Shown in pieces: positions 14,914 to 23,115 of a DNA stretch of 64,000 nucleotides; positions within the stretch are counted from its first letter, which is position 1, and every line of letters begins with the position of its first letter. Location: the IMG/VR virus record IMGVR_UViG_3300033145_001047, positions 1 to 64,000 of that record. One strand, written 5' to 3'. Under the pieces are notes generated by a model. It did not search any database. It had not been told where the DNA came from and was given only the letters and a program-made list of their open reading frames with translations. Both the position numbers and the translations under genes were made by a program. This DNA comes from a virus.

Positions 14914-15861
14914 TCAACTGAACCTGAGCTGATACGTGGCGTTCCATAACTTGTTACTCTCGCTTAACGTACGTTACGCAGCGAGGGCGACATCATCTCT
15001 GTGTCGCTCTGCATGTCGCCATGCAGTTCGGACTGTCCCTTCAACTCCCATCGAGAGTGTCCCCCGTCCAGTCTCTACACCTTCCTCTGCATCCGCAAAG
15101 GCTTGGCTCGGGATTGTCTCCTCTCGGAGGTGTTCCCCGAATTTGAGGGATTTGCTTCTCACCGTCACCGGTGAGTGACGCAAACACTTTACGTTTTGGT
15201 TAGCAAGATTGTTACTCCCACCACGAGTGGTGAGGACGATGTCGTTTCCGCATCGTTCTACGAGTCGCCCCGCAGTTCGGACTGTCCCTTCAACTCCCTT
15301 ACGGAGTGTCCTCCATCCAGTCTCTACGCCTTCCCTGATTACTCTCAGGGCTTGGTTCGGGATTGTCTCCTTGACAGCAAGGAGGTGTTCCCCGACTTTG
15401 AAGGATACTTTGAGCAATGTCACCATTGCCCGGCGCCATAACCATAACGCCCACTGACTTGTGGCATACGTCGTTCCGCACAGAATCGTCCCGCCCGCGC
15501 TGGTGTTAGCCAGTGCCACGTTCTGAATCGTGCATGTTCCGCCCATGTCCGAACCGGCGAACTGGGCCGTGCACTGCAGCGTCTTCGAGGACACCGCTGT
15601 ATTCGTGCTCGTCACACGTGCGCCCGTCTCTCCTTCGAGGGACGTGCCCGCTGCTCCCGGAGCCGTTCCGGTTCCGATAGCCATGTGACTCACCTGTTTG
15701 CTACCGGCGACTGCCCCGAGGGAGCCGACGATGTAATCCTGGAAGCCGAGGTTCACCACGGTGTTCTCCCTCCAGCCAGAATCACCGACGATCTTCCCGG
15801 ACTTCTCGTCTACCATCTGTAGACGCAAGAAACCTTTGACCTTCAACATGTCACTATTCAC
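14914..15861 (-). CDS. Tail/virion protein gene interrupted by two group I introns
   Basis: Proposed exons, in transcription order, are 15861-15446, 15214-15191 (24 bases) and 14971-14914. Together they total 498 bases, 165 residues plus stop. Exon 1 holds a phage structural pattern (SHMAIGTGTAPGAAGTSLEGE; TCTIQNVALANTSAGGTILC). The joined end reads ATSQWAFNNLANQNVTLSES and then NKLWNATYQLRFS, typical of the closing beta strands of such proteins. The GTG start overlaps the upstream glycosyltransferase stop and has GGGGGTGA before it. Without splicing the frame stays open through intron 1 and stops within intron 2 at 14974, which would give a 295-residue protein. Splice sites are predicted from P1 pairing, terminal G and frame. 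Confidence 0.75.
14972..15190 (-). ncRNA. Group I intron 2 in the tail protein gene
   Basis: 219 bases. The 5' site is marked by ACGT of exon 2 pairing with GCGT, with U-G at the cut. P2 is CTCACCG-GTGA-CGGTGAG. The conserved core includes TCGGGGAACACC, GAGACAATCCCGAGCCAAG, GTGTAGAGACTGGACG and AAGGGACAGTCC. P9 is CTGCATGGCGACATGCAG, almost the P9 of the T4 td intron as I recall it. The intron ends with G at 14972. No endonuclease is encoded inside. The P1 helix is short (four pairs), so the exact 5' site is less sure than for intron 1. Confidence 0.8.
15215..15445 (-). ncRNA. Group I intron 1 in the tail protein gene
   Basis: 231 bases. Exon 1 ends GGCGTT, which pairs with the internal guide GGCGCC (15437-15432), with U-G at the splice site. 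P2 (GCAATG-GTGA-CATTGC) has a GTGA loop as in td-type introns. The core shares long identical stretches with intron 2: TCGGGGAACACCTCC, GGAGACAATCCCGA and GTTGAAGGGACAGTCCGAAC. P9 is CTGCGGG-GCGA-CTCGTAG, and two further 3' hairpins precede the terminal G at 15215. The length is a multiple of three and the frame contains no stop. It is probably subgroup IA, judged by similarity to td. Confidence 0.85.
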
Positions 15862-16610
15862 TTTCTATCACCCCCTTCGGTGTTCATGAGTAGCTCTGTC
15901 TCCTTGACCTTCCGTCTGTTCTCGTACCGGACCAGGGTCCGTTCGAGAAAGGCCGAGCTGTACTTGAACCGGAGACGCTTCTCCGCTTCGCTTTCCAGCT
16001 CTTCATGTACCCGAGCTATACAGCCCTTCTTCGTCCCCCCTCCTACGTGGAGGACATCAGTCGTGTAGCAGTACCCGGTCTTCCACCAGTCCGACCACTC
16101 CAGCCTGGTGAAGAACTCGCGGTCCTCCCCCAGGTAGAACTTCGGGTCGAACGACCCGAGGTCAGCCAAGCATTTCCGGCGGACCATGCAGAAGGAAAGA
16201 CTTCCGAAGGTGGCCACTCCCGACTCGTCATGTACCCTCGCCTCTATGAGGCCGATGTGGTCGTCTATGACATAATTCCACATCTTGTCGACCCATTCCG
16301 GGTCCTGTACTTCGACGTCGCTGTCGATCATGGCCACCCACTCAGCCCGTCCTACCGCCAGGCCGCGCCGTCGTCCTTCGCCGACGCCGACGTTCTTCTG
16401 GCATGTGACCAGGTGCCCTACTACCTCACTGTCAAAGAGCCATTCCTTCGAGCCGTCCTTCGACTTCTGGTCGACGACGACAAGAGTATAGTGTCCCGCC
16501 GTTGTCTCCTGCACTGACCGGATACATCTCTCGACATACCCGGCGTTGTTGCAGTTCAAGATTAGGACGTCAATCGCGTCCGCTATTTTCGCCACTCTTC
16601 CGGCATCCAT
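15858..16610 (-). CDS. Family 2-type glycosyltransferase
   Basis: 250 residues. The N-terminus shows the GT2 opening (DVLILNCNNAGYVERCIRSV), followed by VVVDQKSKDGS and a DxD metal site in WVAMIDSDVEV near residue 95. LGEDREFFTRLEW near residue 175 supplies an ED-type catalytic acidic pair. It should use a nucleotide sugar to modify a protein or glycan. It lies between the major capsid gene and the intron-bearing tail gene, in the same operon, so a virion protein is the likely acceptor. The phage also encodes nucleotide-sugar enzymes (29063-32596) that could make its donor. The acceptor is an inference. Confidence 0.82.
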   Translation of the reverse strand: MDAGRVAKIADAIDVLILNCNNAGYVERCIRSVQETTAGHYTLVVVDQKSKDGSKEWLFDSEVVGHLVTCQKNVGVGEGRRRGLAVGRAEWVAMIDSDVEVQDPEWVDKMWNYVIDDHIGLIEARVHDESGVATFGSLSFCMVRRKCLADLGSFDPKFYLGEDREFFTRLEWSDWWKTGYCYTTDVLHVGGGTKKGCIARVHEELESEAEKRLRFKYSSAFLERTLVRYENRRKVKETELLMNTEGGDRK

Positions 16611-16643
16611 TCCAGGCCCTACGGCCCGATTATTCCAGGGAGA

Positions 16644-17606
16644 CTATGCTACCTGGAGGCTGTGTTTGATCGCGTCGATCTCTACGGTCGCGTCGGCTTC
16701 TTCCAGCTTGAAGTCGATACGCATGGTTATCGTCACTTCGACGATTCTTTTCCTGGGGACTCGCTCCATTTCCAGCATCACATCTCTGTGAACGCCATAG
16801 ATGAAGTTCTTCGGGTTAATCAGCAAACCCTTCGAGCCGTAGACCGTCGGCGTACCGGCATCCACGTCTTCCGTCAGTATTGCCGGGACCTTCACAACGT
16901 CTATGCCCTGGTACGTGGGCGTCTGTGCTTCGAGCAGGTAGCGGGTGAACGCTTCGGACACGCCCACGTCGGCCAGCTCAGAAATGTAGTCCAGTCTCGC
17001 CAGGTGGGAGACGTAGAATCGGAAGTTGTTTTCGTCGTCGATGTACTTCCCCGGCATCGACTGGTACGCGGTCTTGAGCACGTCCGGGCTCAGAGTCGCT
17101 TCGAGTGCATCGTAGACATTGCCCCCGGCGGTCGTCTGCTTGAACATTCCGTCCAAGACATCCAGGACGGTCCCACCTGTTCCGGCACTGTCTCCGTAGA
17201 GACTGAGCCAGTCCATGTCGAACGCGGCCTTCGCCTGGGTCAAGTTCATGATCGTATCCATGATACGACCGCCTTCGATTGAGTCCTCCAGGGCATCGTA
17301 TCCGATGTCCGTGGCGATTATGACCTCCTCGGCGGACAGGACGACTTTACTCGTCACCGGCTCCGTTATGGTCGTGTGCTCCGTACCCTGGGCCACCGGC
17401 TTCTGCAGCACTCGGGCCGAGTAGGTTATCTTGTCTATCTGTCGCTTGTTCGCGGTCATTGCCTCACGGCGATACTCCGCTATCAGGACAGACTTGTCGA
17501 TGATTCCGCGCACGAATGAGCCAGCTTGTTCGGGGTTCAGGAGTCCCCCGTTCGCCAGGTCGCTCGTATCAAACGCTTTCTCAAGAACTTCGTCTATCGT
17601 CTTCAT
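16644..17606 (-). CDS. Major capsid protein, HK97 fold
   Basis: 320 residues from the ATG at 17606, chosen because GGGGAGGTGA lies 12 bases upstream. The longer frame to 17654 has no such site. The sequence follows the HK97-type plan: an N-terminal helix (TIDEVLEKAFDTSDL), RREAMTANKRQIDKI, a central A-domain and the C-terminal GVHRDVMLEMERVPRKRIVE with DFKLEEADATVEI. No separate delta or scaffold domain is fused. The scaffold and protease candidates lie immediately upstream, the normal order. Confidence rests mostly on order plus length and fold pattern. Confidence 0.8.
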   Translation of the reverse strand: MKTIDEVLEKAFDTSDLANGGLLNPEQAGSFVRGIIDKSVLIAEYRREAMTANKRQIDKITYSARVLQKPVAQGTEHTTITEPVTSKVVLSAEEVIIATDIGYDALEDSIEGGRIMDTIMNLTQAKAAFDMDWLSLYGDSAGTGGTVLDVLDGMFKQTTAGGNVYDALEATLSPDVLKTAYQSMPGKYIDDENNFRFYVSHLARLDYISELADVGVSEAFTRYLLEAQTPTYQGIDVVKVPAILTEDVDAGTPTVYGSKGLLINPKNFIYGVHRDVMLEMERVPRKRIVEVTITMRIDFKLEEADATVEIDAIKHSLQVA

Positions 17607-17670
17607 TATGTTTCTGTCACCTCCCCTCAGTTTGCGATAGCACTTCCAGCACAACAGTATCCCGGATGGA

Positions 17671-19197
17671 CTACTTCCCCTTCAAGGCATCCTTGAACGG
17701 GTCGGCCCCTCCGCTGGTCTTGTCTTTCTCTTCGACGTCCAGTGACGTCTTGATCGAGAACTTCTCTTCCAACACCTTGAGCGTTTTCTCGAACCTCTTC
17801 CCGAGGGTCTCTATGTCCTGGAGCCGCTTCTCAGCGGCGTCCTTCTTTTCCGTTTCCTTCTTCTCGGCTTCGACCTTCTCGGCGTCCGCCTTCTTCTCGG
17901 CCTCGGTCTTCTCCTCGGCTTCTTTCTTTTCCGCCTCGATCTTCTCGTCGGCTTTCTTCTTCTCGGCTTCGGCTTCCTCGGCTTTCGCCTTCTCCGCCGC
18001 TGCCTTCTCTTCGTCGGTCAGCATGAACCCCGCGCTTTTCAGCTCGGCGACCATTGCCTCGACAGTTTCACCGATTCCCTTGAGGGCCTCGATGGGCTCT
18101 GAAAGTTCTGACTTCAAAGCCTCGAACTCTTCTCTCAGTTTCTCCAGCTCGTCCACTTGTGAACTCACCCCCTTTTCAGTTGAATCCCCCGCCTCGGCGA
18201 CTATGGCCTGTAACGCGGCCTCGATTTTCTCCGCGCTTATTTCCCGGCCCTCCTTCTCGACCTCAGTGAGAGGTTCGAGCTGCTTATCGAACACAGCGTC
18301 CATCATCTGGAACGCGAAGTCCTTGCAATCGTCGATGATCTCGTTAATGGCACCGTCCGGTTCCTCGATTTCGGCGCTCATGAGCACGGTCTCGGTGACC
18401 GCGTACCTCATAGCGTCGAACATCCTCTCAATTGCCACGCCTCTCAGGTGACGCTTGAACCAATCCACCATGACTTCCTTCGGTGTCTTGTCCGCCGCCT
18501 TGATCTTCTTGGCCATTTTCAGCAGCGTGTTTTTTGCCACGCTCTTGAGTTCCTCGAACAGCTCGGTGATCTCCGCCTTCTTCTCGGCGAGACTCAGCTT
18601 GTCGTCGTAGGCCGTCCACCAGAATCCCTCCTGGAGTGTCTCGACCGCCGCCTCGGACATCTTGATTATCAGTTGGGCGTTGAAGTGCACTATGGCCATA
18701 GACTTGATAATCACTTCCGGGAAGTCCATGTCCAGCTTCTTGTAGTATTTCTTCGCGTGGTTCAGGACGCGCTTCTTGTCCTCGGTCGGTATCTTGGCCG
18801 ACCGGATTCTCTGCACCACTGCGAAGATTGCCCTGGGGACGGCCTTGAGCGTCCCGCCGACGATGTCCGCGTACGGCAGCTTGTACCCGCCGAACTCTTT
18901 CGCGTTCTTCGAGTCGTACCACATGAATCCCTTGCGGTACTTCGCCCAGTCGATGTCGTCCTTCTTAGGACCACCGGCCCACTTCGCCAGCCTCTTCTTC
19001 GCTGCACTTGCGTCCCACGCTCTTCCCTTCGCAGCAAGAGGAAGGCCCTGGTACGACGTCGCACCCTTGACCTCGACGACCTTCTCGTCGCGTCTCTTAT
19101 ATAGAAGTATCTGAGCGTCGGGGACGGCGGGGCGGTCTACGATTGCTATTCGATCCACACGAGTAGCTCTCAAATTATACAACGCTTCCGGTGACAT
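17671..19197 (-). CDS. Candidate scaffold/head maturation protein with coiled coil
   Basis: 508 residues. The first 35 residues (RATRVDRIAIVDRPAVPDAQ) look like the start of head proteins of the XkdF/prohead-protease group. The middle is helical and the region from about residue 340 to 480 is a long, highly charged coiled coil rich in AEKKKAEE-type repeats, as in scaffolds. It precedes the capsid gene and follows the XkdF-type protease, the usual place for a scaffold. GGAGGGGGC lies before ATG 19197. No catalytic residues are identified. Confidence 0.6.
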   Translation of the reverse strand: MSPEALYNLRATRVDRIAIVDRPAVPDAQILLYKRRDEKVVEVKGATSYQGLPLAAKGRAWDASAAKKRLAKWAGGPKKDDIDWAKYRKGFMWYDSKNAKEFGGYKLPYADIVGGTLKAVPRAIFAVVQRIRSAKIPTEDKKRVLNHAKKYYKKLDMDFPEVIIKSMAIVHFNAQLIIKMSEAAVETLQEGFWWTAYDDKLSLAEKKAEITELFEELKSVAKNTLLKMAKKIKAADKTPKEVMVDWFKRHLRGVAIERMFDAMRYAVTETVLMSAEIEEPDGAINEIIDDCKDFAFQMMDAVFDKQLEPLTEVEKEGREISAEKIEAALQAIVAEAGDSTEKGVSSQVDELEKLREEFEALKSELSEPIEALKGIGETVEAMVAELKSAGFMLTDEEKAAAEKAKAEEAEAEKKKADEKIEAEKKEAEEKTEAEKKADAEKVEAEKKETEKKDAAEKRLQDIETLGKRFEKTLKVLEEKFSIKTSLDVEEKDKTSGGADPFKDALKGK

Positions 19198-19210
19198 GCC
19201 CCCTCCTAGA

Positions 19211-20374
19211 TTATTTAATCGGCTCTCGGACTCCTGCGATTCGTACGGAGAATCCCTTGTACTCTCCGCTCAGGACCTTGTTCCACACATCCTTGTCGTG
19301 GATTTTCACGGCCCCGAACCACGTGCCCTTCTTCAACTTCGTGTCGAAGAACTTGATGTCGTCGCGCCACGCGACTGCCGATTCGACGATGTCTGCACGG
19401 ATGATATCCTTGTGCATCTCGTCTATAACCCGATAGTCCACGATGAAACCGTGAGCTACCTTTTCTACGTCCTCGGTGGAGATAACGTCACCGTGATGGT
19501 CCGCCTCCTCCGGGACAAGGAACACGCCGTAGAGGAGCTGCTTCATCTTGTCGACTTTGACAATCTGTTGCTCACCCTCTCCGGACATGACTGATATGTC
19601 GACGATGGTCTCTTCGAGAGACTTGCCTACCATTTGCGTCCCGCACTTCGGGCACTTCTTGTTCGAGCAGGGAATTCCCTTCTCGTGAGCAATCTCGACA
19701 CCACATTCAGGACATACACACTTCGAGGCACCCCCGTCACCTTGACGCGACCCTCCCTGTCCTTGTCCTTGTCCTCGTGCTTTTGAGTCTTCGTCTTCGT
19801 GGTAGGATTTATTGACCGTGTCTTCGGGATTGTCTGCAGGAACGAGGCCAGCCTCTACTTGTTCGCCTACCTGGGTGTTATCCACTGAGCCTTCTCCGTA
19901 GTCCTCGGGTTCCTTTCCTGAAAGTATACCGGCGTCTTCTTCTGTGTCAACTCCTGATTCAGTATTTTCTTCCGTATTTTCGGGCTCCTCTACGTCGATC
20001 ACTTCCTTCGGCTCTGCATCTTCTTCCTCTTTCTTGACTTCCTCCTCGCCGTTCTCCAGGGCGAACGCCTTCCCCTGGGGCCAGAACGCCCTGGGTCCTT
20101 CCTCGAATACGGCGATAATCTTCGTGAAGCCGTCCTCCGCTTTCCCGACCTCGGTGAGGGAGAGAATCTTCGGGTGGCGCTCCTCGACCCAGTTCTTCGC
20201 CGTCTCTTCCGTCCAGCCCTTCGACGTCATGAAGGAATACGTGACGATCTTTCTGTCGTCCAGACAGTACAGCGCCTTGATTCCCTCCTCCTCGCATACC
20301 ATGATCGTCCGGACCTGGTGCCCGTGGTGTCCCCCGTTCTCTTCGGGGACGAGTACTCCTATCTCTTCGCTCAT
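19211..20374 (-). CDS. XkdF-type prohead serine protease with zinc ribbon insert
   Basis: 387 residues. Residues about 275-387 match the XkdF/Peptidase_S78_2 domain (LLYGVFLVPEEADHHGDVIS, DYRVIDEMHKD, VESAVAW, GTWFGAVKIHDKDVWNKV, GEYKGFSVRIAG). DEMH supplies the conserved histidine. The N-terminus (FMTSKGWTEETAKNWVEE) is a small helical module also found in this group. An acidic, low-complexity linker carries a zinc ribbon (CVCPECG ... CSNKKCPKCG) near residue 215-240, which is unusual. It should cleave scaffold and capsid during head maturation. Confidence 0.82.
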   Translation of the reverse strand: MSEEIGVLVPEENGGHHGHQVRTIMVCEEEGIKALYCLDDRKIVTYSFMTSKGWTEETAKNWVEERHPKILSLTEVGKAEDGFTKIIAVFEEGPRAFWPQGKAFALENGEEEVKKEEEDAEPKEVIDVEEPENTEENTESGVDTEEDAGILSGKEPEDYGEGSVDNTQVGEQVEAGLVPADNPEDTVNKSYHEDEDSKARGQGQGQGGSRQGDGGASKCVCPECGVEIAHEKGIPCSNKKCPKCGTQMVGKSLEETIVDISVMSGEGEQQIVKVDKMKQLLYGVFLVPEEADHHGDVISTEDVEKVAHGFIVDYRVIDEMHKDIIRADIVESAVAWRDDIKFFDTKLKKGTWFGAVKIHDKDVWNKVLSGEYKGFSVRIAGVREPIK

Positions 20375-20712
20375 TACAGGCTCCCCTTTCCGAGAGTGTC
20401 CTCGACTATCTTCTTGTCGTGGTCATGCTCTTCCGACTTCGTGACATGTATGTTCAGAACGCCGTCCTTCCGCTGAATAACGTGGAAGGTGTCCCCGCTG
20501 TTCGCCTCTTGCGCCAGGAAGCGGAGGACATCTCCGCTGAACTTCACCGCGCCGACCGTGATGATGTCCGTCGCGTTGTCATATTTGAAGACGAACATCT
20601 CGTCCAGCTTCTTCTGCAGTGCGCCCCTCTTCTTGTCGAGCACCGCCTTCACGATGTCAAGCACCACGATCACCGCCAGCACCACCATCCACACCGCCGT
20701 CCATATCTCCAT
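20374..20712 (-). CDS. Small membrane-anchored protein in head operon
   Basis: 112 residues from ATG 20712, which has an AGAGG site. An N-terminal membrane helix (VWMVVLAVIVVLDIVKAVL) is followed by a mixed alpha/beta region and a charged His/Asp-rich tail (EEHDHDKK). The start of the next gene overlaps its stop by one base. The role is unknown; a membrane protein inside a head operon is uncommon. Confidence 0.65.
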   Translation of the reverse strand: MEIWTAVWMVVLAVIVVLDIVKAVLDKKRGALQKKLDEMFVFKYDNATDIITVGAVKFSGDVLRFLAQEANSGDTFHVIQRKDGVLNIHVTKSEEHDHDKKIVEDTLGKGSL

Positions 20713-20714
20713 GT

Positions 20715-20975
20715 TTAATACCTCTCGGCCTCCGCCAGGTCTTCCTTGATTCGGTCCTTGATAAACTGCCGGACCTTTGTCGCCTCCGCCTCCGTGATCT
20801 CCACGGCACCGTCGGACTCCCCGGTAATATACCGCGACAGCTCCGGGTCCGCCACCCACTTGTCCGAGTCGTCGATGTGCTCGAACGATATCTCGTCCTC
20901 GGTCTCGGTCATACGGAACAGGCCGCTCGGCAAGTTCACTCCGATTCCCACGATCTTGAAGTACTTCACGCTCAT
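20715..20975 (-). CDS. Small acidic head-operon protein
   Basis: 86 residues, acidic, with a C-terminal helix (ITEAEATKVRQFIKDRIKED). The start overlaps the upstream stop by four bases. No family is recognised. The position suits a minor head or connector component. Confidence 0.65.
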   Translation of the reverse strand: MSVKYFKIVGIGVNLPSGLFRMTETEDEISFEHIDDSDKWVADPELSRYITGESDGAVEITEAEATKVRQFIKDRIKEDLAEAERY

Positions 20976-21646
20976 ATTCCCAGTGCTCCCTCGGGGACCC
21001 GGACGTCTTCCTCCCAGGTTTTCCGGAGTGTCTCGATATATCCCTTCCTCTTCTTGTCGCTCCTCGTCTCCTGCAGCTTCTTATATACCGGGTGAGAGAC
21101 TCGTTCCTTGACGTCCAGGCTCTTCGCCGTGTGGAACTGCAGCTCGAACTTCTTGCCGGTCGGGTCGGTGACGACGGTGTTCACTCCCTTGTACACTCCC
21201 TGTCCGGCCTTCTTCGGGTTCCAGTAGTTCTTCACCTCGTCGACCTTGTAGCCCTTCTTCTTGAGCGTCCCCAGGGTGTTCTTCACCCCCGCCGTGTAGT
21301 TCTTCTCCGGGAACTGCACCGTGTACCTGAGCGAATCGTTCAGGCGGTTGGTCGTGACGTTGTTCACGTTCATGGCGGGGTTCGCTTTCAGCTCCCGCTT
21401 GATCTTCGTCACCATCGAGTCCTTCGTCTTGAACTTGTACTTGAGCCCGACCATCTTCCCTTTGTTCGCTTTCGCCGACGCTTTCATAGCAGCGGTCACC
21501 TGTTTCTCGGCAGCTCTCGCCGTGGCCATGACGGTGTCCGCCGTGACCTCTATCTGCAGATTGAGCGGAGCTGACCCGAAGCCGAGAATCTTCGCGCACG
21601 GATTCAGGATACCGGACCCCGCCCCCTTCAAGTATATCCTCACCAT
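20972..21646 (-). CDS. RelA/SpoT-like nucleotidyltransferase-fold protein
   Basis: 224 residues. The pattern is that of RelA/SpoT-type domains: a basic helix (KFKTKDSMVTKIKRELK), then LNDSLRYTVQFPEKNYTAGV, KVKNYWN-like DEVKNYWNP, and YKGVNTVVTDPTGKKFELQ followed by FHT. The final strand's ELQFHT corresponds to the ELQIRT motif of alarmone synthetases and the E is the expected catalytic acid. Such domains make (p)ppGpp or modify tRNA in toxins (toxSAS family). Here it sits with head genes behind the gp7-type protein, where toxin-like domains sometimes occur. It could be packaged and injected. The assignment is by motif reading only. Confidence 0.5.
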   Translation of the reverse strand: MVRIYLKGAGSGILNPCAKILGFGSAPLNLQIEVTADTVMATARAAEKQVTAAMKASAKANKGKMVGLKYKFKTKDSMVTKIKRELKANPAMNVNNVTTNRLNDSLRYTVQFPEKNYTAGVKNTLGTLKKKGYKVDEVKNYWNPKKAGQGVYKGVNTVVTDPTGKKFELQFHTAKSLDVKERVSHPVYKKLQETRSDKKRKGYIETLRKTWEEDVRVPEGALGI

Positions 21647-21903
21647 GCCCGGACCTCGTAGAACTTCGCCCCGATGTCTTCCTTCTTGTCGAACACGTAC
21701 CCCTTCTCCGTGATGTACTTCTCGAACCGCTCGGCCAGCTCGACTTCCTTCTCCCCGTCTATGATGATACCGAGCTGTGCCAGCACGTAGTCCTCGAACG
21801 GTCCCACCATCGTCGCGGGGTAGTCCTCGCTCCTCACCATCTTCAACAGCACGAGGAACGAATCGAACAGCTCGACCTCTTCGGCGAATATGTAGTTAAT
21901 CAT
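21640..21903 (-). CDS. Small helical head-operon protein
   Basis: 87 residues from ATG 21903, overlapping the stop of the head morphogenesis gene by four bases. The sequence is acidic and helical (AEEVELFDSFLVLLKMVRSE). No family is recognised. Coupled translation suggests a partner of the head morphogenesis protein. Confidence 0.65.
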   Translation of the reverse strand: MINYIFAEEVELFDSFLVLLKMVRSEDYPATMVGPFEDYVLAQLGIIIDGEKEVELAERFEKYITEKGYVFDKKEDIGAKFYEVRAW

Positions 21904-23063
21904 ACGGCCAGCCCGTGCATCTTTCTGCACTCGCGGTATTGCCGGGACAGACTGCCGAACTGTTTCTTCGGGACCTTCGCAATCGTCGCCGCCTGTTGGC
22001 CGCTGTACTTCCCGAGGAGCTGGTACGCCTTGTTCACCTGTCCGGCGCGGACCATCTTCTGGAGACGGTTCAACTGTGCCAGGGGCATCTTCATCATTTG
22101 CATGATACCCACGCCGCCCTCGGACATCGGCTTCGCGTAGAGCTTCTGCATTGCCGCGTCCCGACCCTTCGGCTGACTCACCTGTCCGCCGGTCCAGGGG
22201 ATGGTACAGTCCTTCGAGTCTCCTTTCTCCCCCTTGCAGTACGTGACCTCCTCTATGACAGGATACTCCGCACACCGACAGTTAATGACCTCCTCCGCCG
22301 CTCCGCCTGGGTCCAGGGGATGCAGTAGCCCGTTCGAGAATCGCTCTTTGATTCCGATTTCCACCCCGTCCAGGCCCACGTGAGTCGCCCTGGTCGCCCC
22401 GTCTATCAGAGCCCTCCAGCCCTTCTTCGTGACGTCGTTCCGGACATACGTCTCGTGCTGCACCGTCTGACTCGCTATGCCGGTCTCCGTCCGGGCTATC
22501 GTCCAGGCTCTCTTCGGGTACGTCTTGGCGAACATGCCCTTGATATCCTTCCGAACCTGGTACGGGGACAATCCCTCTTTCATGTACCCGGTGTAGAGCG
22601 TGTTCTGGAACTTCTTGAGCGTAGTCGCGGAGATGTCGCCGGTGATCTTGGTCCCCCGTCTCCGCAGCTCGTCCATGACGCCGGGGTCCTTGAGATGGAA
22701 GGCCAGGGAGATACCGAGGTCCTTCAATCCCGCCGCGCCCCCCAGGTTCCCGCCCCTCTCCTCGTAGTGGTGCAGGACGTCCTCCATCTTGTCGTCACCG
22801 ACGCGCTTGTCCCAGTCCTTGAAGAAGTAGTCGATCACTTCCCGGTCGGCGGTCTCCGACTTCTCGATCTCCTCCTCGCTCTTTTGAAGGACTAGGCGCT
22901 TGTCATAGAGTTCGGGGTGTTCCTTGCGGGAGTATGCGGCCAGCTTCTCCCAGGCGTCCTCGTCGCTGAGCATCTTCATCGTACCGGCGAACTGTTCCTC
23001 GAAGACTTTCTTCAAGTCCTTCTGGCAGTCACGGACGGCGACCTCGAAGCCGACCGACTTCAT
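21900..23063 (-). CDS. Head morphogenesis protein, SPP1 gp7/Mu gpF type
   Basis: 387 residues from ATG 23063 with AAGGGGAAG upstream. The longer open frame above it is a shadow of the portal gene. The region about 175-290 fits the Phage_Mu_F domain: helical YTGYMKEGLSPYQVRKDIKG, ARTETGIASQTVQHETY, ALIDGATRATHVGLDG and the Cys motif EEVINCRCAEYPVIE. It helps head assembly and is usually present in few copies per head. Order portal then gp7-type protein is standard. Confidence 0.82.
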   Translation of the reverse strand: MKSVGFEVAVRDCQKDLKKVFEEQFAGTMKMLSDEDAWEKLAAYSRKEHPELYDKRLVLQKSEEEIEKSETADREVIDYFFKDWDKRVGDDKMEDVLHHYEERGGNLGGAAGLKDLGISLAFHLKDPGVMDELRRRGTKITGDISATTLKKFQNTLYTGYMKEGLSPYQVRKDIKGMFAKTYPKRAWTIARTETGIASQTVQHETYVRNDVTKKGWRALIDGATRATHVGLDGVEIGIKERFSNGLLHPLDPGGAAEEVINCRCAEYPVIEEVTYCKGEKGDSKDCTIPWTGGQVSQPKGRDAAMQKLYAKPMSEGGVGIMQMMKMPLAQLNRLQKMVRAGQVNKAYQLLGKYSGQQAATIAKVPKKQFGSLSRQYRECRKMHGLAV

Positions 23064-23115
23064 GGCCGGTAGCTTCCCCTTCGCCTTCCGTGCGAGTACG
23101 CTGCAGGAACAGGGT

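Noticed and set aside
14974-15445. C-terminal half of a 295-residue tail protein
   Set aside because: The segment is repetitive because it reads through two group I introns; the spliced frame gives a better protein.
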